From assembly GCF_000166135.1 (NCBI RefSeq), contig NC_014666.1, positions 496,001 to 560,000 on the forward strand: 64,000 nt of DNA. Direction: 5' to 3'. Positions 33,338-41,289 of the stretch are shown here, piece after piece. The translations under genes were made by a program, and so were the position numbers. The DNA is from Pseudofrankia inefficax (GTDB taxonomy: Bacteria; Actinomycetota; Actinomycetes; Frankiales; Frankiaceae). The stretch's first letter is position 1, and every line of letters begins with the position of its first letter. A model generated the notes under the pieces. It was not told the DNA's origin. It worked only from the letters and a program-made list of their open reading frames with translations, and made no database searches.

Positions 33338-34786
33338 TCAGATCGCGGCGGGCTCCAGGATCGGCCGCGTGGTCGTCGCATCCGCTGTCGCCGGGGTGGC
33401 GGCGCTGGTCGGCCGGCCGGGGAGGACGAGCCCGGCCAGGGCGCCGGCGACGAGGGCTGCGACGCCGACCCAGAGCGCGGGGGTGATGCCGTTGATGAAG
33501 TGCTCCGGGTCGCCGTACCCGCCCCGGCTGGCGAACACCGAGGACAGCACGGCGATGCCGAGGACCCCGCCGAACTCGCGGACCGCGTTGTTGGTGCCGG
33601 AGGCGAGACCCTGCTGGTCGGGCCGGACGGAGCCGAGGGCGACGGTGGCGATGGGCACGATGAACAGCGACATGCCCAGACCGGCCAGGGTGAAGGCGGG
33701 CACCATCTGGCTGTAGCTCATCCCGGTGCTCATCGTGGCGGCGATCCAGGCCAGGCCGGCCGCCTGCAACAGCAGGCCGGTGACCAGCAGCGGCCGCCCG
33801 CCGATCCGGTCGGACAGCGGCCCGGCGAGCGGAGCGATCAGCAGCGGCATGGCGGTCCAGGGCAGGGTGCGCAGGCCGGCCTCAAGCGGCGAGTAGCCGA
33901 AGACGTTCTGCAGCGCCTGGGCCAGCAGGAAGATCGCGCCGAACATGCCGACCGAGAACAGGATCGTGGCGACGTTGACGGCGGCGAACCCACGGTTGCG
34001 GAACAGGCTCATCGGGAGCATCGGCTGGCCGCCGCGGGCCTCCAGGCGCCGCTCCCAGGCGACGAACGCCGCGACGGCGACGCCGCCGAGGATCAGGCTG
34101 GCCAACACCGGCGTACTGGTCCAGCCATGCCCTTCGCCGCGGACCAGGCCAAGGGTGACGCCGAAGAGGCCGGCCGCGCCGACGAGGACGCCCGGCAGGT
34201 CGAGCCGGGTGGACGGGCCGCGGGTCTCGTCGAGCCGCCGCAGGGCGAGCGGGATGGCGACGACGCCGATCGGGACGTTCAGCCAGAAGATCCACTGCCA
34301 GGCGGCGCCGTCGGTGATGGCTCCGCCGATGAGCGGGCCGAGCGCGACCGCCAGACCGGAGACCGCGCCCCACACGCCGAGGGCGGCGCCCCGGCGGTTC
34401 GCGGGGACCGCCGCGGACAGGATCGTCAGGGTGAGCGGCAGGACGAGCGCCGCGCCCGCGCCCTGCACGGCCCGCGCCGCGATGAGGACACCGATGGACG
34501 GGGCGAGGGCCGCCGCCGCGCTTCCGGCCGTGAAGACCGTCAGCCCGAGGGTGAAGATCCGGCGGCGGCCCAGCCGGTCGCCGAGGGCCGCGCCGATCAG
34601 CAGCAGGACCGCGAACGGCAGCGTATAGGCGTTGACCGTCCATTCCAGGCCTTCGAGGCCCGAGCCGAGGTCGGCCCGGATCTGGGGGAGCGCGAAGGTG
34701 ACCACCAGATTGTCCAGCGACACCATGAACGCGGCCAGCGAGGTGATGACGAACGTCCAGACGGTTCGAGTCCGTGGGGTGGTCAT
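33338..34786 (-). CDS. DHA2-family MFS drug efflux transporter
   Basis: 482 aa from ATG 34786 (AGGAGGG upstream). Fourteen-helix pattern: WTFVITSLAAFMVSLDNLVV with LDNLVV typical of DHA2, GDRLGRRRIF (loop 2-3), VQGAGAALVLPLTLTIL, and motif C LGPLIGGAI followed by WQWIFWLNVPIGVV. Pumps hydrophobic cations or antibiotics by proton antiport. The longer frame to 35005 crosses its own regulatory dyads. Two copies of an AGGTAGTGAGTC-N2-CACT operator flank its leader, but no regulator gene is adjacent. Confidence 0.95.
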   Translation of the reverse strand: MTTPRTRTVWTFVITSLAAFMVSLDNLVVTFALPQIRADLGSGLEGLEWTVNAYTLPFAVLLLIGAALGDRLGRRRIFTLGLTVFTAGSAAAALAPSIGVLIAARAVQGAGAALVLPLTLTILSAAVPANRRGAALGVWGAVSGLAVALGPLIGGAITDGAAWQWIFWLNVPIGVVAIPLALRRLDETRGPSTRLDLPGVLVGAAGLFGVTLGLVRGEGHGWTSTPVLASLILGGVAVAAFVAWERRLEARGGQPMLPMSLFRNRGFAAVNVATILFSVGMFGAIFLLAQALQNVFGYSPLEAGLRTLPWTAMPLLIAPLAGPLSDRIGGRPLLVTGLLLQAAGLAWIAATMSTGMSYSQMVPAFTLAGLGMSLFIVPIATVALGSVRPDQQGLASGTNNAVREFGGVLGIAVLSSVFASRGGYGDPEHFINGITPALWVGVAALVAGALAGLVLPGRPTSAATPATADATTTRPILEPAAI

Positions 34787-34805
34787 CGGTCCGCCCTCCT
34801 TAGGT

Positions 34806-34819
34806 AGTGAGTCGTCACT
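34806..34819 (-). promoter_or_regulatory. proximal operator copy upstream of the MFS gene
   Basis: AGTGA-GTCG-TCACT dyad, preceded by AGGT; it sits just upstream of the MFS ribosome site (34791-34800). Shares AGGTAGTGAGTC and CACT with the distal site. Confidence 0.65.
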
Positions 34820-34974
34820 GCATAGCGAGGTCAAAAAAAGGGGGCCAGGCTCGGCCCGATCGAACTGCGCCGCCTGCATGCGTGTTGCGACGGCGACCGC
34901 GCGGAGGCCAGCGCGCCGTTCGGTGGCGCGCATCCGGGTCCGACCGGATTCGGCTGTCGTCGCGGGCATGGCAG

Positions 34975-35000
34975 AAAGGTAGTGGTGACTCACTACCTTT
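34975..35000 (-). promoter_or_regulatory. distal operator within the MFS promoter
   Basis: Perfect 10-bp arms AAAGGTAGTG and CACTACCTTT around GTGACT. On the minus strand TTGACA overlaps the upstream edge and CTACCT/TACCTT lies 17-18 bases on, so the dyad fills the -35/-10 spacer. Likely repressor (TetR-like) site. Confidence 0.75.
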
Positions 35001-35034
35001 GTCAACGGGTCAGGACCGATCGATCCCGGATCCG

Positions 35035-35068
35035 CGAGAGCCCAGGGGGCGGTCCCCCTGGGCTCTCG
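35035..35068. terminator. 15-bp hairpin
   Basis: Arms CGAGAGCCCAGGGGG (35035-35049) and CCCCCTGGGCTCTCG (35054-35068), 4-base loop, downstream of the 35147-36571 gene on the minus strand. Likely its terminator. Confidence 0.8.
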
Positions 35069-35093
35069 ATCGTGGCTCTTGTGTGCTCGCTGC

Positions 35094-35149
35094 CTCGACG
35101 GCTACTGGCTCGACGGCTACTGGCTCGACGGCTACTGGCTCGACGGCTA
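35094..35149. repeat. 15-bp tandem repeat (3.7 copies) at the stop codon
   Basis: CTCGACGGCTACTGG is repeated perfectly from 35094, the last copy truncated at 35149. Read on the minus strand each unit begins with TAG in frame, so the gene's stop codon (35149-35147) is the first of four in-frame TAGs every five codons. Confidence 0.95.
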
Positions 35150-36571
35150 GGTGTTCTTGCCGCGGCGGCGCTTCTCGCGGCTGACCAGGACGTCCAGGCC
35201 GGACTCGTCGGCGGGCGGGTCGGGTGTCGGGGCGCGGTGCAGGGAGTTCGACGTCGAGCGACCGCGGGCGGGGGTGGCCAGCGTCGACGCCGGGGCCGGC
35301 GGCGCGGTGGTGGGGTGGACCACCGCCCGGGGGCCGGTCGGGAAGGCGTCGGCGAGGGTCGCCCTGGTCGTGGCGGGGCGGCGGCGCTGCCCGGCCCGGT
35401 AGCCCTGGCGCCGGACGATCGGCGTCGTCACCGGATCGGCGGACCGGAAGACCTCGCCCTCGGCGTTAGGACCGGGCTCCCGGCGTCCCGTCCTCGGGGT
35501 GGAACTGGCCGCGGGCGCGGAGGGGGTGCCCGCGGCGTTCGGGGCGCCAGACCGGGTGCCACCGGCCCGGCCGGTCGTGGTCCGCCCGTTGGTCGAGCTC
35601 GACGCGTGCTGGTCCGTCGCCGCTCGCCGGCCGGACCGGGAGCGGGAGCCGCCCTCGGCCGCCGACCGCCCACTGCCGGCGCGGGCCGGCTGGTGGAACC
35701 AGTCGAAGGACGAGTTGCGGCCCCGCAGCGTCGTGTTCTCCGCCTGCACGATCACGAGCAGCGCGGTGGCGAAGGACGCACGGGTCCGGGCCTCCTCGAG
35801 CTGGCGTTCCAGCTCGGCGACGTAGGCCGGGTCGATCGGCGCCGCCTCCGGCTCCGGGGACGGGGCGCCGTCGGGGTCCACGGTCGTCCCGAACGCCTGC
35901 GTGTGCAGGTCGCGCAGGACGATGAGCTCGCTCGCCCGCAGTGGGTCGGTCGCGGGGAAAAGCAGGTCGACGTAGATCTCGACGACCCGCCATTCGATGG
36001 CCTTCTCGCCACGGAGCTGGCGGCTCAGATCCCGCGTCCGGGAACGCTGGATCTTGGTCGGTGCCTGGTCCGACCAGAGCTGGCGGGAAACCATTTCGTA
36101 GCTGACCCGATAAGGATTGTTGAGTTCGTTCAGCCGGGTCAGGAGGACTTTCTGCGGCCCATCCTTCAGATCTGGGCGTGGCCCTTTGGGGCGCGCTCCC
36201 GAGAGGCTCACCCACACACCGTCCGGGCTGAGGCCGGAAGGCTTGCGGAAGGATGGGTTCGCGGCACTGCGCAGGTCCTTTCTCCGGTCACTTCGCGTGT
36301 GCGCCGCCGGCGCGTCAGACGAGGCGATGGGCCTACCGGCGGGCTCCCCGACCACCCGCCCCGGTAGCTGCGAATGATACGGCCAAGGTGCCGCGGATGC
36401 GGGGATGTCGGGCATCTGACCATCGGGTTCGTTGCGATGGCAACGATCGGGGGCTATGGTGGCGGGCCGCATCGGCACGCCCGGACCGACCTGCGTGGTT
36501 CGGGTTGGTCCACCCCGGATGATGTAGACCGGGTCTCGCGAGCCCATAGCGCCGCGGACGCTCGTCGTCAT
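35147..36571 (-). CDS. hypothetical protein with conserved helical core and disordered C-terminus
   Basis: 474 aa from ATG 36571 (AAAGGGG upstream). Not recognised as a named family. Visible layout: Pro/Arg-rich disordered residues 1-90; a conserved-looking core (about 95-210) with LLTRLNELNNPYRVSYEMVSR and LSRQLRGEKAIEWRVVEIYVD, which looks like a small DNA-binding-like or adaptor helical domain near XRE-type sequences; a coiled coil (AYVAELERQLEEARTRASF) and a hydrophobic ATALLVIVQAEN segment; then about 190 residues of Ser/Thr/Pro/Arg-rich tail. It may be a regulator with a long linker. The stop codon sits in a tandem repeat. Confidence 0.7.
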   Translation of the reverse strand: MTTSVRGAMGSRDPVYIIRGGPTRTTQVGPGVPMRPATIAPDRCHRNEPDGQMPDIPASAAPWPYHSQLPGRVVGEPAGRPIASSDAPAAHTRSDRRKDLRSAANPSFRKPSGLSPDGVWVSLSGARPKGPRPDLKDGPQKVLLTRLNELNNPYRVSYEMVSRQLWSDQAPTKIQRSRTRDLSRQLRGEKAIEWRVVEIYVDLLFPATDPLRASELIVLRDLHTQAFGTTVDPDGAPSPEPEAAPIDPAYVAELERQLEEARTRASFATALLVIVQAENTTLRGRNSSFDWFHQPARAGSGRSAAEGGSRSRSGRRAATDQHASSSTNGRTTTGRAGGTRSGAPNAAGTPSAPAASSTPRTGRREPGPNAEGEVFRSADPVTTPIVRRQGYRAGQRRRPATTRATLADAFPTGPRAVVHPTTAPPAPASTLATPARGRSTSNSLHRAPTPDPPADESGLDVLVSREKRRRGKNT

Positions 36572-36965
36572 CTTTCCCCTTTGCCTGCCTGGCATGCCGC
36601 GAACGGCCGCGGAACGCTGCAACGCCAGGAAACTCGGCGGTCTGATGCGCGGCAAGGCCGCTCGATCGGGACTCCGGGACAACCTCGCGGCGTCCGGCGC
36701 GCAGCCGCCACGGGCCGCGGGTCGCAAGATGCCGTCGCAATCCGCTGGTAAATCGAACGGGTCGGTAGGATTCCGTCGCCGCGGGTCGAAACGGTTTCCG
36801 AATCCGACTTCGTGTGACGCGAGTGTGTCGGTTCGCGTGGCGTTGCCCCCACGCGGGCCGGTCCGGTGGCCGGGGATGCGCCCGAGACGCGCGACATGCC
36901 GCCGCGGGCCGGCGGCCGGGTTTCCGTCAGGCGCTGCACCTGGCCGTACGGGTCACGGGTCGTGG
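36572..36965. other. intergenic, no gene seen
   Basis: 394 bases between the hypothetical gene's start and the hydrolase stop. Frames present are Arg/Pro-rich antisense-type readings without ribosome sites. Confidence 0.5.
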
Positions 36966-37868
36966 TTAGAGCGCTGCCCACAGGTCGGTAATGGCGCGGG
37001 CGAAATCGGCCGGGGCCTCCTGCGGCGCATTGTGGCCGGCATTGAGCACGCGGTGGGCGACCAGGGCCGGGAAGTGGGGCTCATACGCGGCGCGCGGCTT
37101 GGGCGGCTGGACGGTGTCGTGCTCGCCGTCCAGCACGACGGTCGGCACGGTGATCGGGGGCTGGAGCGCCAGGGCGGCTTCGGTCGGCTCGTAGGCCGGG
37201 TCGCCGGCGACGAGTCCATAGCGGTGCCGGTAGGAGTGGACGACCACGTCGACGAAGTCGGGATTGTCGAAGGACCGCGCGGACGCGGCGAAGGCGGTCT
37301 CCGAGAAGCCCCAGGTCGGGGACCATTCGCGCCACAACTGCCGGGCGAACTCCGACCGGTAGGCGGCCAGGCCTCGTACGCCGCGCTCGCCGTGCAGGTA
37401 GTACTGGTACCACAGCCGCCTTTCCAACTCGGGTCGCCGGGGCGTCGACGAGGCCGCGATGTCCTGGATGTTGTAGCCGGTGGCCGTGACCAGCCCGCCC
37501 ACCCGGCGCGGCCACAGCGCGGAGACGACGCACGCCGCCCGACCGCCCCAGTCGTAGCCGGCGACCAGCGGCGATTCCAGGCCGAGCACGTCGATCAGCG
37601 CCAGCAGGTCGTGCGCCAGCGCCGCCTGCTGCCCTGACCGCGGGGTCGAGGCCTGCGTGAACCTGGTCTCCCCGTAGCCGCGCAGGTACGGCACGACCAC
37701 GTCGGCGCCCTCGGCCGCCAGCAGCCGCGCGACCTCGTCGTAGCACCGGGCGTCGTAGGGGAACCCGTGCAGCAGGACCACCGGCCGGCCGTCGCGGCTG
37801 CCGCTGCGCTCGAGTGTCACGTCGAGGACCCCGGCCCGAACCTGGATCCGCTCCGCGCCTGACGCCAT
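36966..37868 (-). CDS. alpha/beta hydrolase, epoxide-hydrolase-like
   Basis: 300 aa. Oxyanion loop VLLHGFPYDARCYDE, nucleophile elbow GYDWGGRAA in which Asp replaces Ser, the hallmark of epoxide hydrolases and haloalkane dehalogenases, VVLDGEHDTV acid region and LNAGHNAPQEAP catalytic His. The cap domain holds two Tyr/Trp-rich helices (WYQYYLHGERGV). Likely opens epoxides or removes halide from a small organic compound in the cytosol. It lies 60 bases downstream of a LysR regulator in the same direction, so probably in one transcript with it. Confidence 0.9.
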   Translation of the reverse strand: MASGAERIQVRAGVLDVTLERSGSRDGRPVVLLHGFPYDARCYDEVARLLAAEGADVVVPYLRGYGETRFTQASTPRSGQQAALAHDLLALIDVLGLESPLVAGYDWGGRAACVVSALWPRRVGGLVTATGYNIQDIAASSTPRRPELERRLWYQYYLHGERGVRGLAAYRSEFARQLWREWSPTWGFSETAFAASARSFDNPDFVDVVVHSYRHRYGLVAGDPAYEPTEAALALQPPITVPTVVLDGEHDTVQPPKPRAAYEPHFPALVAHRVLNAGHNAPQEAPADFARAITDLWAAL

Positions 37869-37928
37869 CGATTCCCTCCGCGTCCGTGGACCGCCGTGGA
37901 GCAGGCCGTCCCCGAGGTGCTCAGCGTC

Positions 37929-38882
37929 TCAGACCGGTCGCATACCCGGCGAGGCTGACCCGGGGGCGGCGGCCTGGGCCTGCTCGGAGAACGGTCCGGC
38001 GCCGTCGAGGCTGCGCAGGAAAGCGCCGACCACCGGCTGCGGGTCGGGACGCCAGACCGCGTACACCCCGACGGTCGGTACCGGGTCGACGAGCCGCACG
38101 GCGGCCATGCCAGGGGTCGGCAGCGCCGCGCCGCGCGCCGTGGAGGCGAACCCGACCAGGTCGCGGGTCGTGACGACGAGGCCCGTGGCGCCGGAGTCGT
38201 CCACCTCGTCGGCGATGGTCAGCCGGATGCCGCTGAGGTCCGCGGCGGCGAGGATCGCGTCGTGCATCGCCGGGCTCTCGTGCCGGCGGAAGAGCACGCA
38301 CCGCTGCTCGGCGAGCTCGCGGAACGCGACCTGCCCCCGGTTGACCCACGGATGCCGCCCGCCGACGACGGCGACCAGGGGCACGGTCAGCAGCCGCCGT
38401 GACCGCAGCGCGGCGGCGAGCGGCCCGGCGAAGGCGAGCGCGACGTCGAGCTTGCCGTCGGCGAGAGCCGTCAGCTGCGGCCCGCTGCGGGCCTCCCAGA
38501 GCTGGGTCGAGATCCTCGGATAATCCGCGTTCAACCGTCGCAGGGTCGGCTCCAGGATTCGCTGCCCGGCGGGGAAGTTGAACCCGATCGAGATCGAGCC
38601 GGTCCGTCCGGAGGCGGCTTCCCTGGTCACCCGGACCGCTCGATCGGCCTGATCGAGGAGACGGCGGGCCTCCAGTTCGAAGACGCGGCCGGCGGGTGTC
38701 AGCTTCACCTGGTGGGGAGCGCGCTGCACGAGCTCGACGCCGACGGAGCGTTCCAGTCGCTGCAGCTGTTGGCTGAGGGAAGGCTGACCCATATGGAGGC
38801 GGGCCGCGGCGCGCCCGAAGTGCAGCTCCTCGGCGATCGCCAGGAAGGCGGCGAGATACCGCAGCTCGAATCTGCTTTCCAT
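37929..38882 (-). CDS. LysR family transcriptional regulator
   Basis: 317 aa. N-terminal winged helix MESRFELRYLAAFLAIAEEL (FELRYLAAFLAIAEEL), HFGRAAARLHMGQPSLSQQLQ and LERSVGVELVQR. The effector domain follows with TGSISIGFNFPAG and a final LysR substrate-binding fold ending VVGAFLRSL. Upstream partner of the epoxide-hydrolase-like gene, which it may activate in response to its substrate. Start ATG 38882 with CGGGAGGG upstream. Confidence 0.94.
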   Translation of the reverse strand: MESRFELRYLAAFLAIAEELHFGRAAARLHMGQPSLSQQLQRLERSVGVELVQRAPHQVKLTPAGRVFELEARRLLDQADRAVRVTREAASGRTGSISIGFNFPAGQRILEPTLRRLNADYPRISTQLWEARSGPQLTALADGKLDVALAFAGPLAAALRSRRLLTVPLVAVVGGRHPWVNRGQVAFRELAEQRCVLFRRHESPAMHDAILAAADLSGIRLTIADEVDDSGATGLVVTTRDLVGFASTARGAALPTPGMAAVRLVDPVPTVGVYAVWRPDPQPVVGAFLRSLDGAGPFSEQAQAAAPGSASPGMRPV

Positions 38883-38979
38883 GGCACCCTCCCGGGGCCA
38901 CGCTACCGACCGAATCTAACGCCCGGTGAACGGGACGGGTGACTCCGCGTGCCGCGCGACTTCTTGACGAATGGCCAGG

Positions 38980-39945
38980 TCAGGGCAATGCGCGGAGCTG
39001 CGCGTCGCGTGTCGCATCCGGTGCGGTCCCGGTCGGGGCGAGCGCCCTGATCAGAGCCAGCGCGGCGACGAGGCCAAGCGTCAGCAGGCTGACGACGAAT
39101 GCCGACCCGTAGATGTCGGCCGACACGAACGTTCTGCCGCCCACGGTGACCTTTCCCGCGGGCGGGGACAGAAAGCACCCGAGCAGTGGAAGGATGGGCG
39201 CCGCCCACACCACGCTCGGGAGGGCCCAGTGAGCCCGGGCGGCCGGTGGTGTCCGGGTGGCGGCCTTCTGCTCGACCAGCGCGAAGACCTGCGTGATGAT
39301 CCAGCCGGTAAGCAGCCACCCGAGAAAGTTCGAGACGGGTACGCCGAAGTAGCCGCCCGGGTGGGTGTACCGGTACCGGGAATCGACCGTCGCGAACACC
39401 GCGTCGAAGGCGAAGTCCCAGCCGGTGAGGATCAGCGTCGCGACCAGAGGCGTGGTGAAGCGCTCGAAGCCCACCGACCGGGCCGGCGTGCCGCGTCCGA
39501 TCACGCAGGCCAGCACCCAGGCGATCCAGCCGTATCCGAAGTAGGCCGACGGCACCACGAGCGGGATATCAAGAAGGCGGGGCCCGCCCGTGTTGTGCAC
39601 GTAGAAGCCGAACGGGAAGCCGTACGCGACGCTGGTCGCCTCCAGGACGAACCCGACCGCGTAGCTGATCACGAAGAAGGTCCCGATACCGCGCCAGCCC
39701 ACGGAGAGCGAACCGTGGACGATGCTGAACAGCAGCGCGACGCCGGTCAGCAGGCCCAGCGCGGCGTCGCCGACCGGACCGGTTCCCCCGACCGCCCCTG
39801 CCACGGCGGCGACCAGCGCGACGAGCGCCAGGACCCAGGCGGCGGTGACCCGTGGGCCGCCCCGGGTGGGCCCCTTGACCACCTCGGGCGCCGCGCTCTC
39901 GTTCGTGCCGACCGCGGCTGGTCCCCCTTGGGCCTCGATAGCCAT
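38980..39945 (-). CDS. CruF-like carotenoid biosynthesis membrane protein (DUF422)
   Basis: 321 aa from ATG 39945 (TGAGG 9 bases upstream); ATG 39960 would add five residues. About eight membrane helices with family features: YAVGFVLEATSVAYGFPFGFY, with the preceding HGSLSVGWRG, LLDIPLVVPSAYFGYGWIA, ATLILTGWDFAFDAVFAT and GYFGVPVSNFLGWLLTGW. DUF422 includes the CruF 1',2'-hydratase of C40/C50 carotenoids. A desaturase-like gene at 41266-42792 supports a carotenoid role, though no synthase is in the window. Conserved Trp/Asp/Gly pattern seen; exact substrate is inference. Confidence 0.85.
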   Translation of the reverse strand: MAIEAQGGPAAVGTNESAAPEVVKGPTRGGPRVTAAWVLALVALVAAVAGAVGGTGPVGDAALGLLTGVALLFSIVHGSLSVGWRGIGTFFVISYAVGFVLEATSVAYGFPFGFYVHNTGGPRLLDIPLVVPSAYFGYGWIAWVLACVIGRGTPARSVGFERFTTPLVATLILTGWDFAFDAVFATVDSRYRYTHPGGYFGVPVSNFLGWLLTGWIITQVFALVEQKAATRTPPAARAHWALPSVVWAAPILPLLGCFLSPPAGKVTVGGRTFVSADIYGSAFVVSLLTLGLVAALALIRALAPTGTAPDATRDAQLRALP

Positions 39946-40241
39946 CCGCTGCGACCTCATCTCACCTGGGATAGATATACATATTTTAGGGCCGGGCTCA
40001 CGCACAGTCGCGCGTTTGGCGCCCGGCGGCCACGGCGCGGCGGCGCACCGCCAATCCGTCCGTGGGCCTTCGCCCGGCGGCCCGCGACACGCCACGGCCA
40101 GACCTGGACAGTCGCCGCAGGGCTGGCGATAGGCTCCAGTCCGCCCGAGCCCAACATCCTCGATAGGCGCTCCGTGTCGAGCCCAACATGTTGTGGTGCG
40201 GCGGTCTGGCCTGTCTGGGAATGGTGAACGGGAGGCGCTGG

Positions 40242-40697
40242 GTGGTCACCGGTACGCAGGAGCGACACATCGCGCGGCAGCGCGCGGCTGTCACCAGGTC
40301 CTTCACCGTCGGGGGCGCCCAGGGCTACCTGCTCACCTCGCGGTGCTCGGACGGCACGCCCGCGGACCTGCGACTCATCATGGGCCGGCCCGGCACGACG
40401 CTGCATGGCCTGCTCGACACGGTGGCCGTCGCGATCTCGACCGGCCTGCAGACCGGCATCCCGCTGGCCACGTTCGTCCGCCGGTTCGCCGACACGCGGT
40501 TCGAGCCCGCCGGGCTCACCGACGATCCGGAGATCCCCGAGGTGACCTCGGTCGTCGACTACGTGGTCCGCCGGCTCGCGCTGGACTACCTGACGCTCGA
40601 GGACCGCGTCCCGCTGGACGTCCTCACGCCCCTGGAGCGGGCCGCGACGAGACCACGCCACGCCGGCCCGGTCGGCTGGCGCGCTGGCCGGTCATGA
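40242..40697 (+). CDS. free-standing class II RNR C-terminal (TSCPD-like) domain protein
   Basis: 151 aa from GTG 40242 (GGGAGG 6 bases upstream; alternatives at 40221 and 40188). The whole protein resembles the C-terminal TSCPD region of B12-dependent ribonucleotide reductase (NrdJ): GAQGYLLTSRCSDGTPADLR, IMGRPGTTLHGLLDTVAVAI, GLQTGIPLATFVRRFADTRF, EPAGLTDDPEIPEVTSVVDYVVRRLALDYL. No catalytic barrel is present. Homologous small proteins occur in actinobacteria; a regulatory, thiol-shuttling or nucleotide-binding role is unproven. The stop codon lies inside a 54-bp palindrome. Confidence 0.82.
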   Translation: MVTGTQERHIARQRAAVTRSFTVGGAQGYLLTSRCSDGTPADLRLIMGRPGTTLHGLLDTVAVAISTGLQTGIPLATFVRRFADTRFEPAGLTDDPEIPEVTSVVDYVVRRLALDYLTLEDRVPLDVLTPLERAATRPRHAGPVGWRAGRS

Positions 40698-40746
40698 TCG
40701 GATGGCTTCGAGGTATCCCGGGCTACCTCGCATCCACCCGATCATG
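40693..40746. repeat. 54-bp palindrome at the end of the TSCPD gene
   Basis: Arms of 23 bases with three mismatches (CATGATCGG...CGAGGTA at 40693-40715 and TACCTCG...CCGATCATG at 40724-40746) around TCCCGGGC. Includes the gene's TGA at 40695-40697. Probable terminator, possibly a dispersed element since its ends resemble the 73-bp family (CATGATC). Confidence 0.7.
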
Positions 40747-40877
40747 GACTAGCGGTGCCCCCAGGGATCTTCGGGAACTCGACCTGACGAGCCGCCGCCA
40801 GGACCCCGCCCATACGTCGGCGGGCGGGCGCGCCGGTCTGTGCCGGTCGCGCCCGCCCGCCGAGGGCTTGCTCGTCG

Positions 40878-41108
40878 TCACACGTTGGGCGCGCCTTCGC
40901 CCTTCTGGTGGGCGCCGCGCTCGAGGTGCTCGCGGTAGGCGGCGTCCTGCGCCGCCGTGGTGGTCAGGCCGTCCGCGGCGCGCATCGCCTCTTCGTCGAT
41001 CGGACCGCCGTCCGCGCCGGTGACGGACTCGTCCCTGCGTCGGCCCTCTTTGGCCTCGGCAAGCGCATCGGGGTTACGGAAGTCGAGGTCGGGGTCCTGG
41101 TTCGACAT
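40878..41108 (-). CDS. small hydrophilic hypothetical protein
   Basis: 76 aa from ATG 41108 with GAGGAG upstream. Highly charged and probably disordered: MSNQDPDLDFRNPDALAEAK, then GRRRDESVTG, DEEAMRAADGL and YREHLERGAHQKGEG. No recognised domain or membrane segment. Similar low-complexity small proteins of about this size occur in Frankia and relatives. It is convergent with the TSCPD gene and divergent from the desaturase. Confidence 0.65.
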   Translation of the reverse strand: MSNQDPDLDFRNPDALAEAKEGRRRDESVTGADGGPIDEEAMRAADGLTTTAAQDAAYREHLERGAHQKGEGAPNV

Positions 41109-41259
41109 CGAATCAGCTCCTCTTTCCGAAAGGCTGTGCCGGCTGGCTGTGCCCACCTGCCTGCGGACCTTCCCGGCGCCGGTGCCGTCAACCCGGCCGA
41201 ACCGGTAATTCCGACCACCGGAGCGAGCCATTGACTCGCCGGATCATCCGGCGCATCGT

Positions 41260-41289
41260 GAACGAATGTTCAGAACGGACGTTCAGAAC
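41260..41289 (+). promoter_or_regulatory. GAAC/GTTC operator array over the desaturase start
   Basis: Regular alternation GAAC-N4-GTTC-A-GAAC-N4-GTTC-A-GAAC. The second unit is the perfect dyad GAACGGACGTTC (41273-41284). It covers the ATG at 41266. A TetR gene lies downstream in the same direction. Confidence 0.7.

Noticed and set aside
35094-35149. possible CRISPR-like array
   Set aside because: Units are 15 bp, perfectly contiguous and without spacers; it is a simple tandem repeat.
38971-40227. 418-codon plus-strand open frame
   Set aside because: Antisense shadow of the CruF-like gene, Arg/Gly/Asp-rich without motifs.
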